64,000 bases of DNA. Source: Gammaproteobacteria bacterium (lineage in GTDB: Bacteria; Pseudomonadota; Gammaproteobacteria; Arenicellales; Arenicellaceae). The notes beneath the pieces are model-generated. The model was not told the DNA's origin and did no database searches. It saw only the letters and a program-made list of their open reading frames with translations. The stretch spans positions 62,001 through 126,000 of the forward strand of contig JABDKW010000025.1 of the NCBI GenBank assembly GCA_013002025.1, given 5' to 3'. This document shows positions 25,185-33,811 of this stretch, piece after piece. The position numbers and the translations under genes are program-made. The number at the start of each line of letters is the position of its first letter. Position 1 is the first letter of the stretch.

Positions 25185-26483
25185 TCAATCAATTCTGGCG
25201 CGGCCCAGCCAGCCACGAATTCGATTCAGAAAACGCCAGCCGCGCGACCCCGCCAGCAGAGTGCGCTCGGCGCGCTCCTGCGCAAGCTGCGCTTGCAATG
25301 CTTGAATCTCCGCCCGCAGATCAACCGCGTGATCAACGCTGGCAAGATCGGACTCTATCGGAACCGGCTTCGCCGGTACTGGCTGGGAGGCATTTTCCCG
25401 CAGGTAAGCAGGCGGATCTTTCGGGAAGCTGCGCCAGTCAAAATCGGACATGCGCTGCAATCGGGCCGAATCACCCGACAACAAAATCATAAAGGAATTG
25501 GCCAACTGAGCCAAGGCGCCGCTTTGTAGGAGGGTCTGCCAAATGACCCCCTCATTAGTGCCACTATTAAAAGGCCGCAAATAATCTCGCGAACTCACCT
25601 CCGCCAGCTCCTCCATTAAACCACCGGTTTTAACCGACTCGGTCGCAGCGGCGAAGCGCTGCTGGGCGGCTCTCTCGCTCACCATCAAGGTGGGTAGTTT
25701 GTAGTCCGGGAACGGGTAACAAAAAACATTGTGCTCAAACCCTGCCTGTTCGATCTGACTGATCCATTCGGTTTTCGAATAGGTACGAATACCGGTTGAT
25801 TCGGGGTAGTTCTGAATACCGATCATCGGTATACCATAATGATCTTCACTGGCCCCCAATGCATACTTGAGCCCCAAGCGATTTTCGATCGCGATGAGCA
25901 CAATCACGTCTGCACGCCCTGCGCCCCTTGCCAATGCGAGCAAATCCTGTAACGCAGCCTGATCGCTGTCGCGGTCAGAAAAACGACCGGCATATTCGGT
26001 AACCCCGACAAACAGAATCAAGTCGTAATGATTCTTCGGCAATGTCAACTCGTTAAAGTTGCCCGTGCTAATCGTGACATTATCAGCATCACGACAGCGC
26101 AATGCCGCCAACTCCGCCCGCACTGGGCTGCCTTCGACGGCATCTATTTGCGCCTCGGTATTATCCGACAGGTAGCGGGTGATCGCGCCACAGCCACAAC
26201 CCAGTTCCAACACCCGTTCAACGCCGGTCAGATCCAAGGGTCGCAATAAATTGGCGCGTAGGCTGGTTAAATGATATTCGCTGGGCCAATCCGTGATCTG
26301 GCTGCGCAATTGTTGCGATTCACTGCTCAGATCCTCAGCGTTTGACAATATTGCATGCAATCGCTGCTCACTTTCCTGACCGTCTGAGTAGTCGAATTTT
26401 GCGGTCTCGCCAGCAGCGCTAAATACGCCATTGTCGCCCTTTTTAAAGCCGTTTAAACGGGTTAACTCACTGCTCATCGTCAT
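25185..26483 (-). CDS. SAM-dependent methyltransferase with C-terminal coiled coil, chain-capping candidate
   Basis: 432 residues. Class I methyltransferase motif I is VLELGCGCGAITRYL (about 90-104), with an acidic motif II region in IDAVEGSP. The C-terminus has a predicted coiled coil (ALQAQLAQERAERTLL, about 397-412) and a basic amphipathic end, GWRFLNRIRGWLGRARID, that could bind membrane or partner. It overlaps the end of wzt and abuts the large glycosyltransferase. In ABC-exporter O-antigen systems such as E. coli O9a (WbdD), a coiled-coil methyltransferase caps the non-reducing end and the Wzt C-terminal domain recognises the cap. This protein has no kinase domain, so only the methyl cap would apply. 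Function is inferred from context. Confidence 0.75.
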   Translation of the reverse strand: MTMSSELTRLNGFKKGDNGVFSAAGETAKFDYSDGQESEQRLHAILSNAEDLSSESQQLRSQITDWPSEYHLTSLRANLLRPLDLTGVERVLELGCGCGAITRYLSDNTEAQIDAVEGSPVRAELAALRCRDADNVTISTGNFNELTLPKNHYDLILFVGVTEYAGRFSDRDSDQAALQDLLALARGAGRADVIVLIAIENRLGLKYALGASEDHYGIPMIGIQNYPESTGIRTYSKTEWISQIEQAGFEHNVFCYPFPDYKLPTLMVSERAAQQRFAAATESVKTGGLMEELAEVSSRDYLRPFNSGTNEGVIWQTLLQSGALAQLANSFMILLSGDSARLQRMSDFDWRSFPKDPPAYLRENASQPVPAKPVPIESDLASVDHAVDLRAEIQALQAQLAQERAERTLLAGSRGWRFLNRIRGWLGRARID

Positions 26484-27777
26484 TGCTCAACAGTTTGAGC
26501 CGCCCATCCAATGCAGCAATGCCAAACGCGTCCGGCGTTTCACGCACATGTAGATGGATCATATCGTAGCGACGATCCACGGCAATATTGTCTTTATCAG
26601 CATGGTCCTGAGCCACACCCAGTGAGATAAAGTAATCGCCTGCCAGTAACTGCAAAGATAATTCAAATTCGATCTGTACCAGCTCACCTGCCTCCTGATC
26701 CGTTGGCAATTTACCAACCAGGCGCGAATTTGTGCCATAGATGGCATTGCCATCGTTAGTTTTTACCGTAATACCATAAATCAGGTCTGAGACGCCTTGT
26801 TCAAACAACACTGACATTCGTATGCTGAGCCGATCACCACGCTGCACCAGACCATTGCAATGCGCGCCATTTTGCAGCAATTGATAATGGCAAATCTTGG
26901 CTCGCCCATCACCCCAACGGTGTTCATTGGCGTTGTAGCTCGCCTGCGCTATGCAATGGTCCTGAGTCGGGTCGAAATCCACATCGTAGTCACCCGCATC
27001 AATCACTTTTGGCTCAGACACGTCGGCATCGGACTCGAACATCATCTCCAGATAGGCCTGAACCACTTCTTTGGGGCTACCGGTTAGCTTTAACTCACCC
27101 TCATCCAACATAATGGCGCGGTCGCAATATTGCAGCACACTATCCGTTGAATGGGTTACAAACAAAATCGATACACCGGCTTCTTTTAATTCATCAAGAC
27201 GTCGAAAGCACTTGCGCTGAAAACGAACATCACCCACTGCCAGAGCCTCATCGACAATCAATATGTCGGGATTCATATTGATGGCAACGGCGAAGGCCAG
27301 GCGTACAAACATGCCGCTGGAGTAGGTTTTTACTGGCCGGTGCAGGAACTCATCCAGACCACAGAACTCGACAATGTCGGGCAGCTTTTGATGAAATTCT
27401 TCACGCGTCAAACCCATGATCGAGGCATTCAGACGCGCGTTTTCCATGCCAGTAAACTCAGGGTTAAACCCTGCCCCCAGTTCAAGTAAGGCAGATATTC
27501 GGCCCTGTGTGCGGCACTCCCCGCCGCTGGCCTGAAGAATGCCTGTGATGATCTGCAATAGCGTCGATTTGCCGGAACCATTTTTGCCAACAATGCCGAC
27601 GGTTTCACCTTTGTATACCGTTAAGTCGACCCCCTTCAGTGCCCAAAATTCATCATACAATTTGCGCTGCCCGGCAAAGCTTTGCCACAGCCGATGAATT
27701 GGTTTGCGATAGGTCTGATAGCACTTGGTTATCTGCTGTACTTCGATAACCGGGTGGGTCGGCGAGTTAGATAACAT
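26467..27777 (-). CDS. wzt: Polysaccharide ABC exporter ATPase with C-terminal glycan-binding domain (Wzt)
   Basis: 436 residues. The nucleotide-binding domain shows Walker A VGKNGSGKST, signature TYSSGMFVRLAF, Walker B DILIVDEALAVGD and the H-loop VTHS. After residue ~260 comes a beta-sandwich extension that in Wzt proteins of O9a-type systems binds the capped non-reducing end of the polymer, making export conditional on termination. The ATG at 27777 overlaps the wzm stop; ATG at 27789 is possible but its putative ribosome-binding site is too close. Together with Wzm it exports the lipid-linked polymer across the inner membrane. Confidence 0.93.
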   Translation of the reverse strand: MLSNSPTHPVIEVQQITKCYQTYRKPIHRLWQSFAGQRKLYDEFWALKGVDLTVYKGETVGIVGKNGSGKSTLLQIITGILQASGGECRTQGRISALLELGAGFNPEFTGMENARLNASIMGLTREEFHQKLPDIVEFCGLDEFLHRPVKTYSSGMFVRLAFAVAINMNPDILIVDEALAVGDVRFQRKCFRRLDELKEAGVSILFVTHSTDSVLQYCDRAIMLDEGELKLTGSPKEVVQAYLEMMFESDADVSEPKVIDAGDYDVDFDPTQDHCIAQASYNANEHRWGDGRAKICHYQLLQNGAHCNGLVQRGDRLSIRMSVLFEQGVSDLIYGITVKTNDGNAIYGTNSRLVGKLPTDQEAGELVQIEFELSLQLLAGDYFISLGVAQDHADKDNIAVDRRYDMIHLHVRETPDAFGIAALDGRLKLLSNDDEQ

Positions 27778-28558
27778 CAGCAAAGCCATCCCGTGTGCGA
27801 TGAAAGAACCAGGCGCCAAAACCAAGCATACTAAAGGATAAGACTGAATACGTGCCAAGCAACTGCCAATCCGGCATCTGACCGAACAGCAACACCGCGC
27901 GTAACTGTTCCACAATAATGGTAAGCGGATTCAGCCATAACACCCATGGCTGCATATTGTCCGGAATAACATGAAAGGGATACACGATTGGGCCCAGAAA
28001 TAACAACACGGTGACCAATACACCCATAAATTGGCTCAAATCACGCACATATACACCCAACACGGATATAAACCATGACATCCCTAACAGGAACAGAACA
28101 AAGGGTAGTAAAACAATGGGCACCAGCAGTATCGTAATGTGCAGCGTGCCTCCGCTAAAGAGATAAATCGCTACCAGAATCAATAATCCCAAGGACATAT
28201 GGATAAGCGAATTACACACTTGTACAAGGCTCAATATTTCTAATGGGAAAACCACTTTTTTAACGTATTGTTGATTGCCCGTTATCAAGCCCACTGCGCC
28301 AACAAATGTCTCGGCGAGCGCACTGTGGCACAGCAAGCCGGCGAACAGGATGATCCCAAAATCAATATTGTCCTGGCCCGCCACGCCCCATTTGACTTTC
28401 ATCACCATGCCGAACACAAAGGTATAAACCAGCAACATCATTACCGGGTACACGAAAGCCCAGACGAACCCCAATTGGGAACCCCGATAACGCTGTTCGA
28501 ACTCGCGTTTCAACATCTGTAAAAACAGATAGCGGTTTTTGTTGATACCGGACAGCAT
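27767..28558 (-). CDS. wzm: Polysaccharide ABC exporter permease (Wzm)
   Basis: 263 residues with six hydrophobic helices, ABC-2 type. KREFEQRYRGSQLGFVWAFV near the N-terminus is the signature of polysaccharide/polyol phosphate export permeases, and NPLTIIVEQLRAVLLFGQ lies near the C-terminus. It forms the channel for the undecaprenyl-linked O-antigen. The gene overlaps wzt by 11 bases and is 33 bases downstream of rmlA on the same strand, consistent with one operon. Confidence 0.92.
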   Translation of the reverse strand: MLSGINKNRYLFLQMLKREFEQRYRGSQLGFVWAFVYPVMMLLVYTFVFGMVMKVKWGVAGQDNIDFGIILFAGLLCHSALAETFVGAVGLITGNQQYVKKVVFPLEILSLVQVCNSLIHMSLGLLILVAIYLFSGGTLHITILLVPIVLLPFVLFLLGMSWFISVLGVYVRDLSQFMGVLVTVLLFLGPIVYPFHVIPDNMQPWVLWLNPLTIIVEQLRAVLLFGQMPDWQLLGTYSVLSFSMLGFGAWFFHRTRDGFADVI

Positions 28559-28591
28559 AATCTCTTGCAGGGTAATAGAAACGCGCCGCGA

Positions 28592-29482
28592 CTACGGCAT
28601 GCTCAGGAATTGTTCCTGATTATCCAGTATCGTTTGCAGGTACTTGCCATAACCGCTTTTAGCGTACTGCTGCGCAGCCTGCGCCAGTTGCTCGGCACCG
28701 ATGTAGCCCTGACGAAAAGCTATTTCTTCGAGGCAGGCCACTTTCAAACCTTGGCGATTCTCAATGGTTTCGATAAACATCGAAGCCTGCAACAACGATT
28801 CATGGGTACCCATATCAAGCCAGGCCAGACCACGCCCAAACACCTGAACCGACAATTCATTCCACTCCAGATATTGCTTGTTGACGTCCGTAATCTCTAG
28901 TTCGCCGCGCTCAGATGGTTGAATGTTGCGTGCCACATCGACCACCCGATTGTCGTAAAAGTACAAACCAGTCACAGCATAGTGCGATTTAGGTTTAGTG
29001 GGCTTTTCTTCCAGACTGATAGCATTACCGTCGGCATCGAACTCCACTACCCCATATCGCTCGGGGTCGTGCACCGGATAGGCAAACACCGTCGCGCCTT
29101 TTTTCTGAGCCCCTGCCGCATGCAAATTATTACTCAATTCATGCCCGTGGAATACGTTGTCGCCCAGCACCAGCGCACAGTCATCATTGCCGATAAATTC
29201 CGCGCCGATAATAAACGCCTGTGCCAGGCCATCGGGCGATGGTTGCACAGCATAGGAGATATTCATGCCCCATTGCGAGCCGTCCTGCATGAGTTGCTGA
29301 AAGCGCGGCGTATCCTGTGGCGTGGAAATGATTAACACATCGCGAATCCCCGCCTGCATCAACGACGACAGGGGGTAATAAATCATCGGCTTATCGTACA
29401 CCGGCAATAATTGTTTGGACACCGCCTGAGTCACCGGATGCAGTCGAGTGCCGGAGCCGCCGGCCAGTACAATTCCTCTCAT
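28592..29482 (-). CDS. rfbA: Glucose-1-phosphate thymidylyltransferase (RmlA)
   Basis: 296 residues, normal length for Rml[19 protein letters not shown] is the nucleotide-binding start; [15 protein letters not shown] and [14 protein letters not shown] are conserved sugar-phosphate and regulatory motifs. The enzyme makes dTDP-glucose from glucose-1-phosphate and dTTP, the first step to dTDP-rhamnose and other dTDP-6-deoxy sugars. It follows rmlB by 18 bases. rmlC and rmlD are not in the window. Confidence 0.97.
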   Translation of the reverse strand: MRGIVLAGGSGTRLHPVTQAVSKQLLPVYDKPMIYYPLSSLMQAGIRDVLIISTPQDTPRFQQLMQDGSQWGMNISYAVQPSPDGLAQAFIIGAEFIGNDDCALVLGDNVFHGHELSNNLHAAGAQKKGATVFAYPVHDPERYGVVEFDADGNAISLEEKPTKPKSHYAVTGLYFYDNRVVDVARNIQPSERGELEITDVNKQYLEWNELSVQVFGRGLAWLDMGTHESLLQASMFIETIENRQGLKVACLEEIAFRQGYIGAEQLAQAAQQYAKSGYGKYLQTILDNQEQFLSMP

Positions 29483-29500
29483 GTTTGTCTCCCGCCTGGT

Positions 29501-30577
29501 TCAGCTTTTCGCTGCCGGCTGTTGGTTAGCACCTAATCGTGTGCCGTCATAGTCACCGGATACCTTGGCAATCCACTCGTCGTTATCCAGATACCATTCA
29601 ATTGTTTTGCGAATGCCGCTCTCAAAGGTTTCGGCCGGCGTCCAGCCTAGCTCCCGTTCGATTTTTTGTGCATCAATAGCGTAGCGCCGGTCGTGACCCG
29701 GGCGATCCGCCACAAAAGTGATTTGTTCTGCATAGGTCTTACCGTCGTCACGAGGTTTCAGTTGATCGAGAATGCCGCATAGGGTTTCGACTACTTCGAT
29801 ATTAGTTTTTTCGTTATGCCCGCCCACATTGTAGACCTCGCCATCGTCACCGTCGGTGACGATTTTCCAGAGGGCTTTTACATGATCATCCACATACAGC
29901 CAGTCTCGGATATTGTCACCCTTGCCATAGATCGGCAGCGATTGCCCGGAAAGTGCTTTCTGAATTACCAGCGGAATCAGTTTTTCCGGAAATTGAAACG
30001 GCCCGTAGTTATTCGAGCAATTGGAGATCACCACGGGCAGCTTGTAAGTCTTATTCCAGGCACGTACCAGATGATCGGAACTGGCTTTACTGGCCGAATA
30101 TGGCGAATTGGGTTTATAGCGTGTGGTTTCGGTAAACAAGCCGCTGTCACCGAGGCTGCCATACACTTCGTCAGTGGAAATATGGTGAAAACGGAAGCGT
30201 TCTTTACGCTCACCAGACAGGCCTTCATAGTATTCTCGGGCCACTTCCAGCAATGTGTAAGTGCCGACAATATTAGTCTGAATAAATTCACCGGGGCCAT
30301 CAATCGATCGGTCCACATGGGACTCAGCCGCCAGATGCATAATGAAATCCGGTTGGTATTGATCCACCAGTTCGCGCATTTTGACGGCATCCACAATATC
30401 TTCGCAATGGAAATGATGTCGCTCACTGGCATCTGCCCCACCGAGAGAGTGCAAGCTGCCCGCATAGGTCAGCTTGTCGACATTGATCACGATGTGGTCA
30501 GTGTCGTTTATCAAATAACGCACCAGCGCTGAACCGATAAAGCCGGCACCGCCGGTTAACAATACTGTGTTACTCAT
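29501..30577 (-). CDS. rfbB: dTDP-glucose 4,6-dehydratase (RmlB)
   Basis: 358 residues. [15 protein letters not shown] binds [14 protein letters not shown] contributes the catalytic Thr/Asp/Glu, and Y-x3-K is in [15 protein letters not shown]. It oxidises and dehydrates dTDP-glucose to dTDP-4-keto-6-deoxyglucose. It is the first enzyme gene of the polysaccharide operon, 8 bases after the MarR-type regulator, and is followed by rmlA. The product needs RmlC/RmlD for rhamnose or other enzymes for amino sugars; neither pair is found here. Confidence 0.97.
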   Translation of the reverse strand: MSNTVLLTGGAGFIGSALVRYLINDTDHIVINVDKLTYAGSLHSLGGADASERHHFHCEDIVDAVKMRELVDQYQPDFIMHLAAESHVDRSIDGPGEFIQTNIVGTYTLLEVAREYYEGLSGERKERFRFHHISTDEVYGSLGDSGLFTETTRYKPNSPYSASKASSDHLVRAWNKTYKLPVVISNCSNNYGPFQFPEKLIPLVIQKALSGQSLPIYGKGDNIRDWLYVDDHVKALWKIVTDGDDGEVYNVGGHNEKTNIEVVETLCGILDQLKPRDDGKTYAEQITFVADRPGHDRRYAIDAQKIERELGWTPAETFESGIRKTIEWYLDNDEWIAKVSGDYDGTRLGANQQPAAKS

Positions 30578-30585
30578 TAATACCT

Positions 30586-31293
30586 CTATTGCCCACCCAG
30601 CGGCGGGGACTCTTCAAGTTGCGTGTCATTTAATTGAGATTGCGGTGTCTCTTCGTCATTACGGTAATGCATGTTTAATAACATGGGCGGCACCAGAATC
30701 TGTTGTTCCGTAAACAGTTGCTCAAGCTCGGCCAGCAAGACATGGGTTTGCTCCATCGATGTCATTACGATGGCATCAAAGGGCGGGCAATGATCCAACT
30801 GGGTGTGCACTCTCAGATCATAAAACTGAGCTTTTTCGGCGCCCGGCTGATAAACGCCCATTACCTCTACCTCACTCTGCAAAGAGCGCATATAGGCAAT
30901 CTCGGTTAAATCCGATAGCCCGGCAAATAAAAGCCGCTGATGCCCACTCAGCGCGGCATCGGCCAGCAACTCACTGTAGACATCGCCGGATTGGCGAAAT
31001 AATGCCAGCGAGGTGCTGAGAAATTCCCCGGTCAAGCGGGCTTTTTCGGCAAACCCGTTAGGCGTCAGATAATACAAATAGCGGTTGGCCGGCGCGGTGG
31101 TGATCTTAATCCAGCCTTTTTTCACACATCGCTTTAAATAAGAGTTTGCCAAACCCAGGGCAACACCCATCTCCTGCGCCAAGCCTCTTTGAGATATATC
31201 GTCATTTAAATCAATGGCTTGTAGAAGTTCCAAGGTGAGCTGACTCTCCTTATCGGGGCTTCGTTCAAGTAGTTTTTCGGGTCGAGTGTTCAT
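30586..31293 (-). CDS. MarR-type EPS-associated transcriptional regulator
   Basis: 235 residues. The N-terminal winged helix (about 18-85) reads [40 protein letters not shown] and [17 protein letters not shown], which matches the MarR family often found at the head of exopolysaccharide loci. The second half (about 100-215) is an alpha/beta domain whose function I do not recognise; it could sense a metabolite. The gene leads the operon and its start codon lies inside a perfect palindrome with a third half-site upstream, which suggests autoregulation. Confidence 0.82.
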   Translation of the reverse strand: MNTRPEKLLERSPDKESQLTLELLQAIDLNDDISQRGLAQEMGVALGLANSYLKRCVKKGWIKITTAPANRYLYYLTPNGFAEKARLTGEFLSTSLALFRQSGDVYSELLADAALSGHQRLLFAGLSDLTEIAYMRSLQSEVEVMGVYQPGAEKAQFYDLRVHTQLDHCPPFDAIVMTSMEQTHVLLAELEQLFTEQQILVPPMLLNMHYRNDEETPQSQLNDTQLEESPPLGGQ

Positions 31294-31321
31294 GCGGTGA
31301 ACACTATAGGGGCGTGTTTAC
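31285..31321. promoter_or_regulatory. Palindrome overlapping the MarR start codon, with a third half-site
   Basis: AGTGTTCA (31285-31292) and TGAACACT (31298-31305) form a perfect 8-bp inverted repeat with a 5-base spacer. GTGTTTAC (31314-31321) repeats the left arm with one mismatch 9 bases further on. The MarR-type ATG (31291-31293) sits in the palindrome, so a bound regulator would block initiation of its own operon. Confidence 0.6.
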
Positions 31322-31372
31322 TCCAAGTCAAAATAAAATCCTTTTTTATTGCCTTTTTTGATTTATGTACTT

Positions 31373-31395
31373 ATATCAAATATACTCATTGATAT
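31373..31395. promoter_or_regulatory. Palindrome overlapping the imuA start codon
   Basis: ATATCAA (31373-31379) and TTGATAT (31389-31395) form a perfect 7-bp inverted repeat with a 9-base spacer; the last two bases belong to the imuA ATG. It is not the classic gammaproteobacterial LexA box (CTGT-N8-ACAG), but position and symmetry fit a repressor site for a damage-inducible operon. Confidence 0.4.
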
Positions 31396-32305
31396 GAACC
31401 ATCATGAGCGCCAGACACTGGAACAAGCACTGCAACCCAATCTGTCGGAGCAGCCCTCTATTACTGATAAAGCATCGCCTGGCAATGCTGATAAAACATC
31501 ACCTGACAAAGCATTCGCCGGCAAAATATGGGCCGGCAAAGTGTGGCGCGCCCGGGACTTGTCCAGTAGCGGCCATCAGCAGGTGCTGGACACCGGCCAC
31601 CGGCTGTTAAACGACCAGCTGCAACAGGGTGGCTGGCCTTTAAACACCATTACTGAACTCGGCCTGTCACAGGCCGGCATTGGTGAACTGCGCTTATTGA
31701 CTCCGGCGCTGAGTGAATTAATGCGGCGCCAACACAGCCAGCAAAGCGTGCTCTGCATTGCTCCCCCACTGCTGCCCTATGCACCGGCCCTGCTGCGGGA
31801 AGGCCTCGACATTGATCAATTTATCGTTGTTCAGACTCACAGCATACAAGACACGCTCTGGGCTACCGAGCAGGCCCTGCTGGCCGGCTGTTGCGCCGCG
31901 GTATTAAGCTGGACCGGCCAATACAATCTCAGCCCCCGTGAATTGCGCCGCCTGCAATTGGCAGCAGAGCAAAGCCACACCTGGCAGGTGCTGTTTCGAC
32001 ACAGCGACTGTCTTAAGCAAACTTCAGTATCCGGCCTACGTTTACATTTAAAATCAGATAGTTATAACAAGCTTGATATCAGCATTCTCAAACAACCTCA
32101 AGGCTGGGGCGGGCAACATTGCAGCCTGTCACTGCAGCCACATTACGAAAACTGGCAACGTCTGCCGGCCAGCCTGCTACCACAACAAAATCAGGCTCAA
32201 GCCCCGCTTATACCACAACAATTAAACAGTATTAGCAACAGCGACCAATGCCAGGCCTCCGTCACCCTGCTGAGCGCGGTATCCGCCCTGCAGTCTGTAC
32301 ATTAA
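31394..32305 (+). CDS. imuA: ImuA, translesion mutagenesis accessory protein
   Basis: 303 residues, RecA-like fold family member. After a variable, repeat-containing N-terminus (residues 20-55), the conserved core starts with VWRARDLSSSGHQQVLDTGH and continues to GGWPLNTITELGL and GELRLLTPALSELMRRQ, the typical ImuA start. ImuA works with ImuB and DnaE2 in damage-induced mutagenesis. The ATG at 31394 follows a palindrome; an upstream in-frame extension (from 31349) is hydrophobic and not family-like. imuB follows 9 bases after its stop. The gene is divergent from the EPS regulator, with a 100-base intergenic region holding both control sites. Confidence 0.85.
   Translation: MNHHERQTLEQALQPNLSEQPSITDKASPGNADKTSPDKAFAGKIWAGKVWRARDLSSSGHQQVLDTGHRLLNDQLQQGGWPLNTITELGLSQAGIGELRLLTPALSELMRRQHSQQSVLCIAPPLLPYAPALLREGLDIDQFIVVQTHSIQDTLWATEQALLAGCCAAVLSWTGQYNLSPRELRRLQLAAEQSHTWQVLFRHSDCLKQTSVSGLRLHLKSDSYNKLDISILKQPQGWGGQHCSLSLQPHYENWQRLPASLLPQQNQAQAPLIPQQLNSISNSDQCQASVTLLSAVSALQSVH
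31466..31546 (+). repeat. In-frame short tandem repeats in the 5' part of imuA
   Basis: Two 24-bp units (31466-31489 and 31490-31513, 19 of 24 identical) are followed by two adjacent 15-bp units (31517-31531 and 31532-31546, 13 of 15 identical). All units are multiples of three, so the frame is kept; they encode DKASPGNA/DKTSPDKA and AGKIW/AGKVW. Confidence 0.75.
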
Positions 32306-32314
32306 ACAGGCACC

Positions 32315-33811
32315 ATGCCTTCGTCACCCGGGCAACGCTGGTTATGCCTGCGCTTCACACACCTGGCACTGAACAGTGCTGGCATCAGCCTGAGTTCTGA
32401 CCAGCCATCGGCCATAACCGACAACCAGCAAATATGGCAGTGCAATGCCAGGGCGTTGAAAACCGGGGTAAAACCCGGCATTAGCGCCAACCATGCCCTG
32501 ATGCTGGATCCGGCGCTTACATTGCTGGAGCGCGACCCTGCAGGAGAAGCCAAGCGGTTGCAGGAGTTGAGTTTTTGGGCCTATCGCTTCAGTTCATTGA
32601 TCAGCCTTTACAATGAGCAGTGCCTGCTGGTTGAAATTGGTAGAAGTGTTAAATTATTCAATGGCTTAGATCACCTTTTACACCTGATTAACAATGACCT
32701 GACCAGCTTTCAGATGGCGTTTCAGCCGGGCATAGCCAGGACCCCGAAAGCGGCCCACCTGCTCAGTTTCAACACCGCTCCGGCTAACGTTAAAGAGCCC
32801 TGTTCAGATCAGGAGCGGCTGGCTCAATGCCCAGTCGGCGAGCTCGATATTGATCAACGCGTTATCAGCAAACTGCATAATTGTGGTTTTGAAGTACTGG
32901 CCGACATCCAGGCCATTCCCCCCGCAGAACTGGGCCAGCGCTTTGGGGTGCCATTGCTAAATTACCTGCAACAGCTCAACGGTGACAAGGCTGACCCACA
33001 GAGTAATATTACGCCACCGGAAACCTTTCACGGCAGCATCGACTTTGCTGAACCAATCAGCAATTTGCAGTGGATTGAACAACAGCTTGACCGCCTGCTA
33101 AATGACCTGCACAACTTTATTACTCAGCGCCAGCTGGTTTGCCGCAGTTTCACCTGGCGTTTTTTTAACGACAACCCAAGCCGTGGCCAAGACAAGTCTC
33201 AAAATGGCAGCGGCTCCGTGCAGACTGTGACCATTGGCTTAAGCGCCAGCCAAAACAAACTCACCACACTGCGTGAACTGACTGGTTTAAAGCTGGCTAG
33301 CCTGGAACTGCAATGGGAATTCTCCGGCATCGAACTCAGTAGCACACAGTTAGTGCCGCTACAGCTATTTAATAATGACTTGTTTGATCCGCAGCCCGAC
33401 CGACAACGCTTTAATCAACTACTCGACAAACTGGTCACCCGGCTCGGTGATCAGGCACTGTTTCGCCCGCACATTGAAACCGAGCATTTACCTGAGCTGG
33501 TAAATGGCCGCCAACATGTCGCAGAATCCTCCGCAACGCCCTACCACGCAAGCTCGCCGGCCGATAAAAAGCGTCTGGATCAACCACTATGGCTACTTGA
33601 ACAACCGCAACGGCTGGCGCAACAGCAACACAGACCAGTGTATGAAGGCCCGCTCAATCTGATCCATGGCCCCGACCGCATCAGCAGCCACTGGTGGGCC
33701 AGACTACAGAGTCGGGATTACTTTATTGCGCGCCAGCGCAGTGGCCGCCTGCTATGGGTCTACTTTGACCGCTGCAACCGGCACTGGTATCTACACGGTT
33801 TGTTTGCCTAG
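32315..33811 (+). CDS. imuB: ImuB, Y-family polymerase-like mutasome protein
   Basis: 498 residues. The N-terminal RWLCLRFTHLALN and the GVKPGISANHALML segment match ImuB proteins, which have a Y-family polymerase fold without the catalytic acidic triad and act as the hub that links ImuA, DnaE2 and the sliding clamp. A helix-hairpin-helix-like region lies around residues 170-210 (LHNCGFEVLADIQAIPPAEL). A C-terminal segment with QLVPLQLFNND could be the clamp-binding motif. The usual third cassette gene dnaE2 does not follow; the next gene is convergent and overlaps by 21 bases. Confidence 0.85.
   Translation: MPSSPGQRWLCLRFTHLALNSAGISLSSDQPSAITDNQQIWQCNARALKTGVKPGISANHALMLDPALTLLERDPAGEAKRLQELSFWAYRFSSLISLYNEQCLLVEIGRSVKLFNGLDHLLHLINNDLTSFQMAFQPGIARTPKAAHLLSFNTAPANVKEPCSDQERLAQCPVGELDIDQRVISKLHNCGFEVLADIQAIPPAELGQRFGVPLLNYLQQLNGDKADPQSNITPPETFHGSIDFAEPISNLQWIEQQLDRLLNDLHNFITQRQLVCRSFTWRFFNDNPSRGQDKSQNGSGSVQTVTIGLSASQNKLTTLRELTGLKLASLELQWEFSGIELSSTQLVPLQLFNNDLFDPQPDRQRFNQLLDKLVTRLGDQALFRPHIETEHLPELVNGRQHVAESSATPYHASSPADKKRLDQPLWLLEQPQRLAQQQHRPVYEGPLNLIHGPDRISSHWWARLQSRDYFIARQRSGRLLWVYFDRCNRHWYLHGLFA

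Noticed and set aside
29816-30532. 238-codon open frame antisense to rmlB
   Set aside because: It is a mirror of a strongly coding gene; the sense product is a complete RmlB with all motifs and the antisense translation has no recognisable domain.
12429-31293. The polysaccharide locus as a recently acquired genomic island
   Set aside because: No integrase, transposase, tRNA gene or direct-repeat boundary is visible at either end; acquisition cannot be supported from this window alone.
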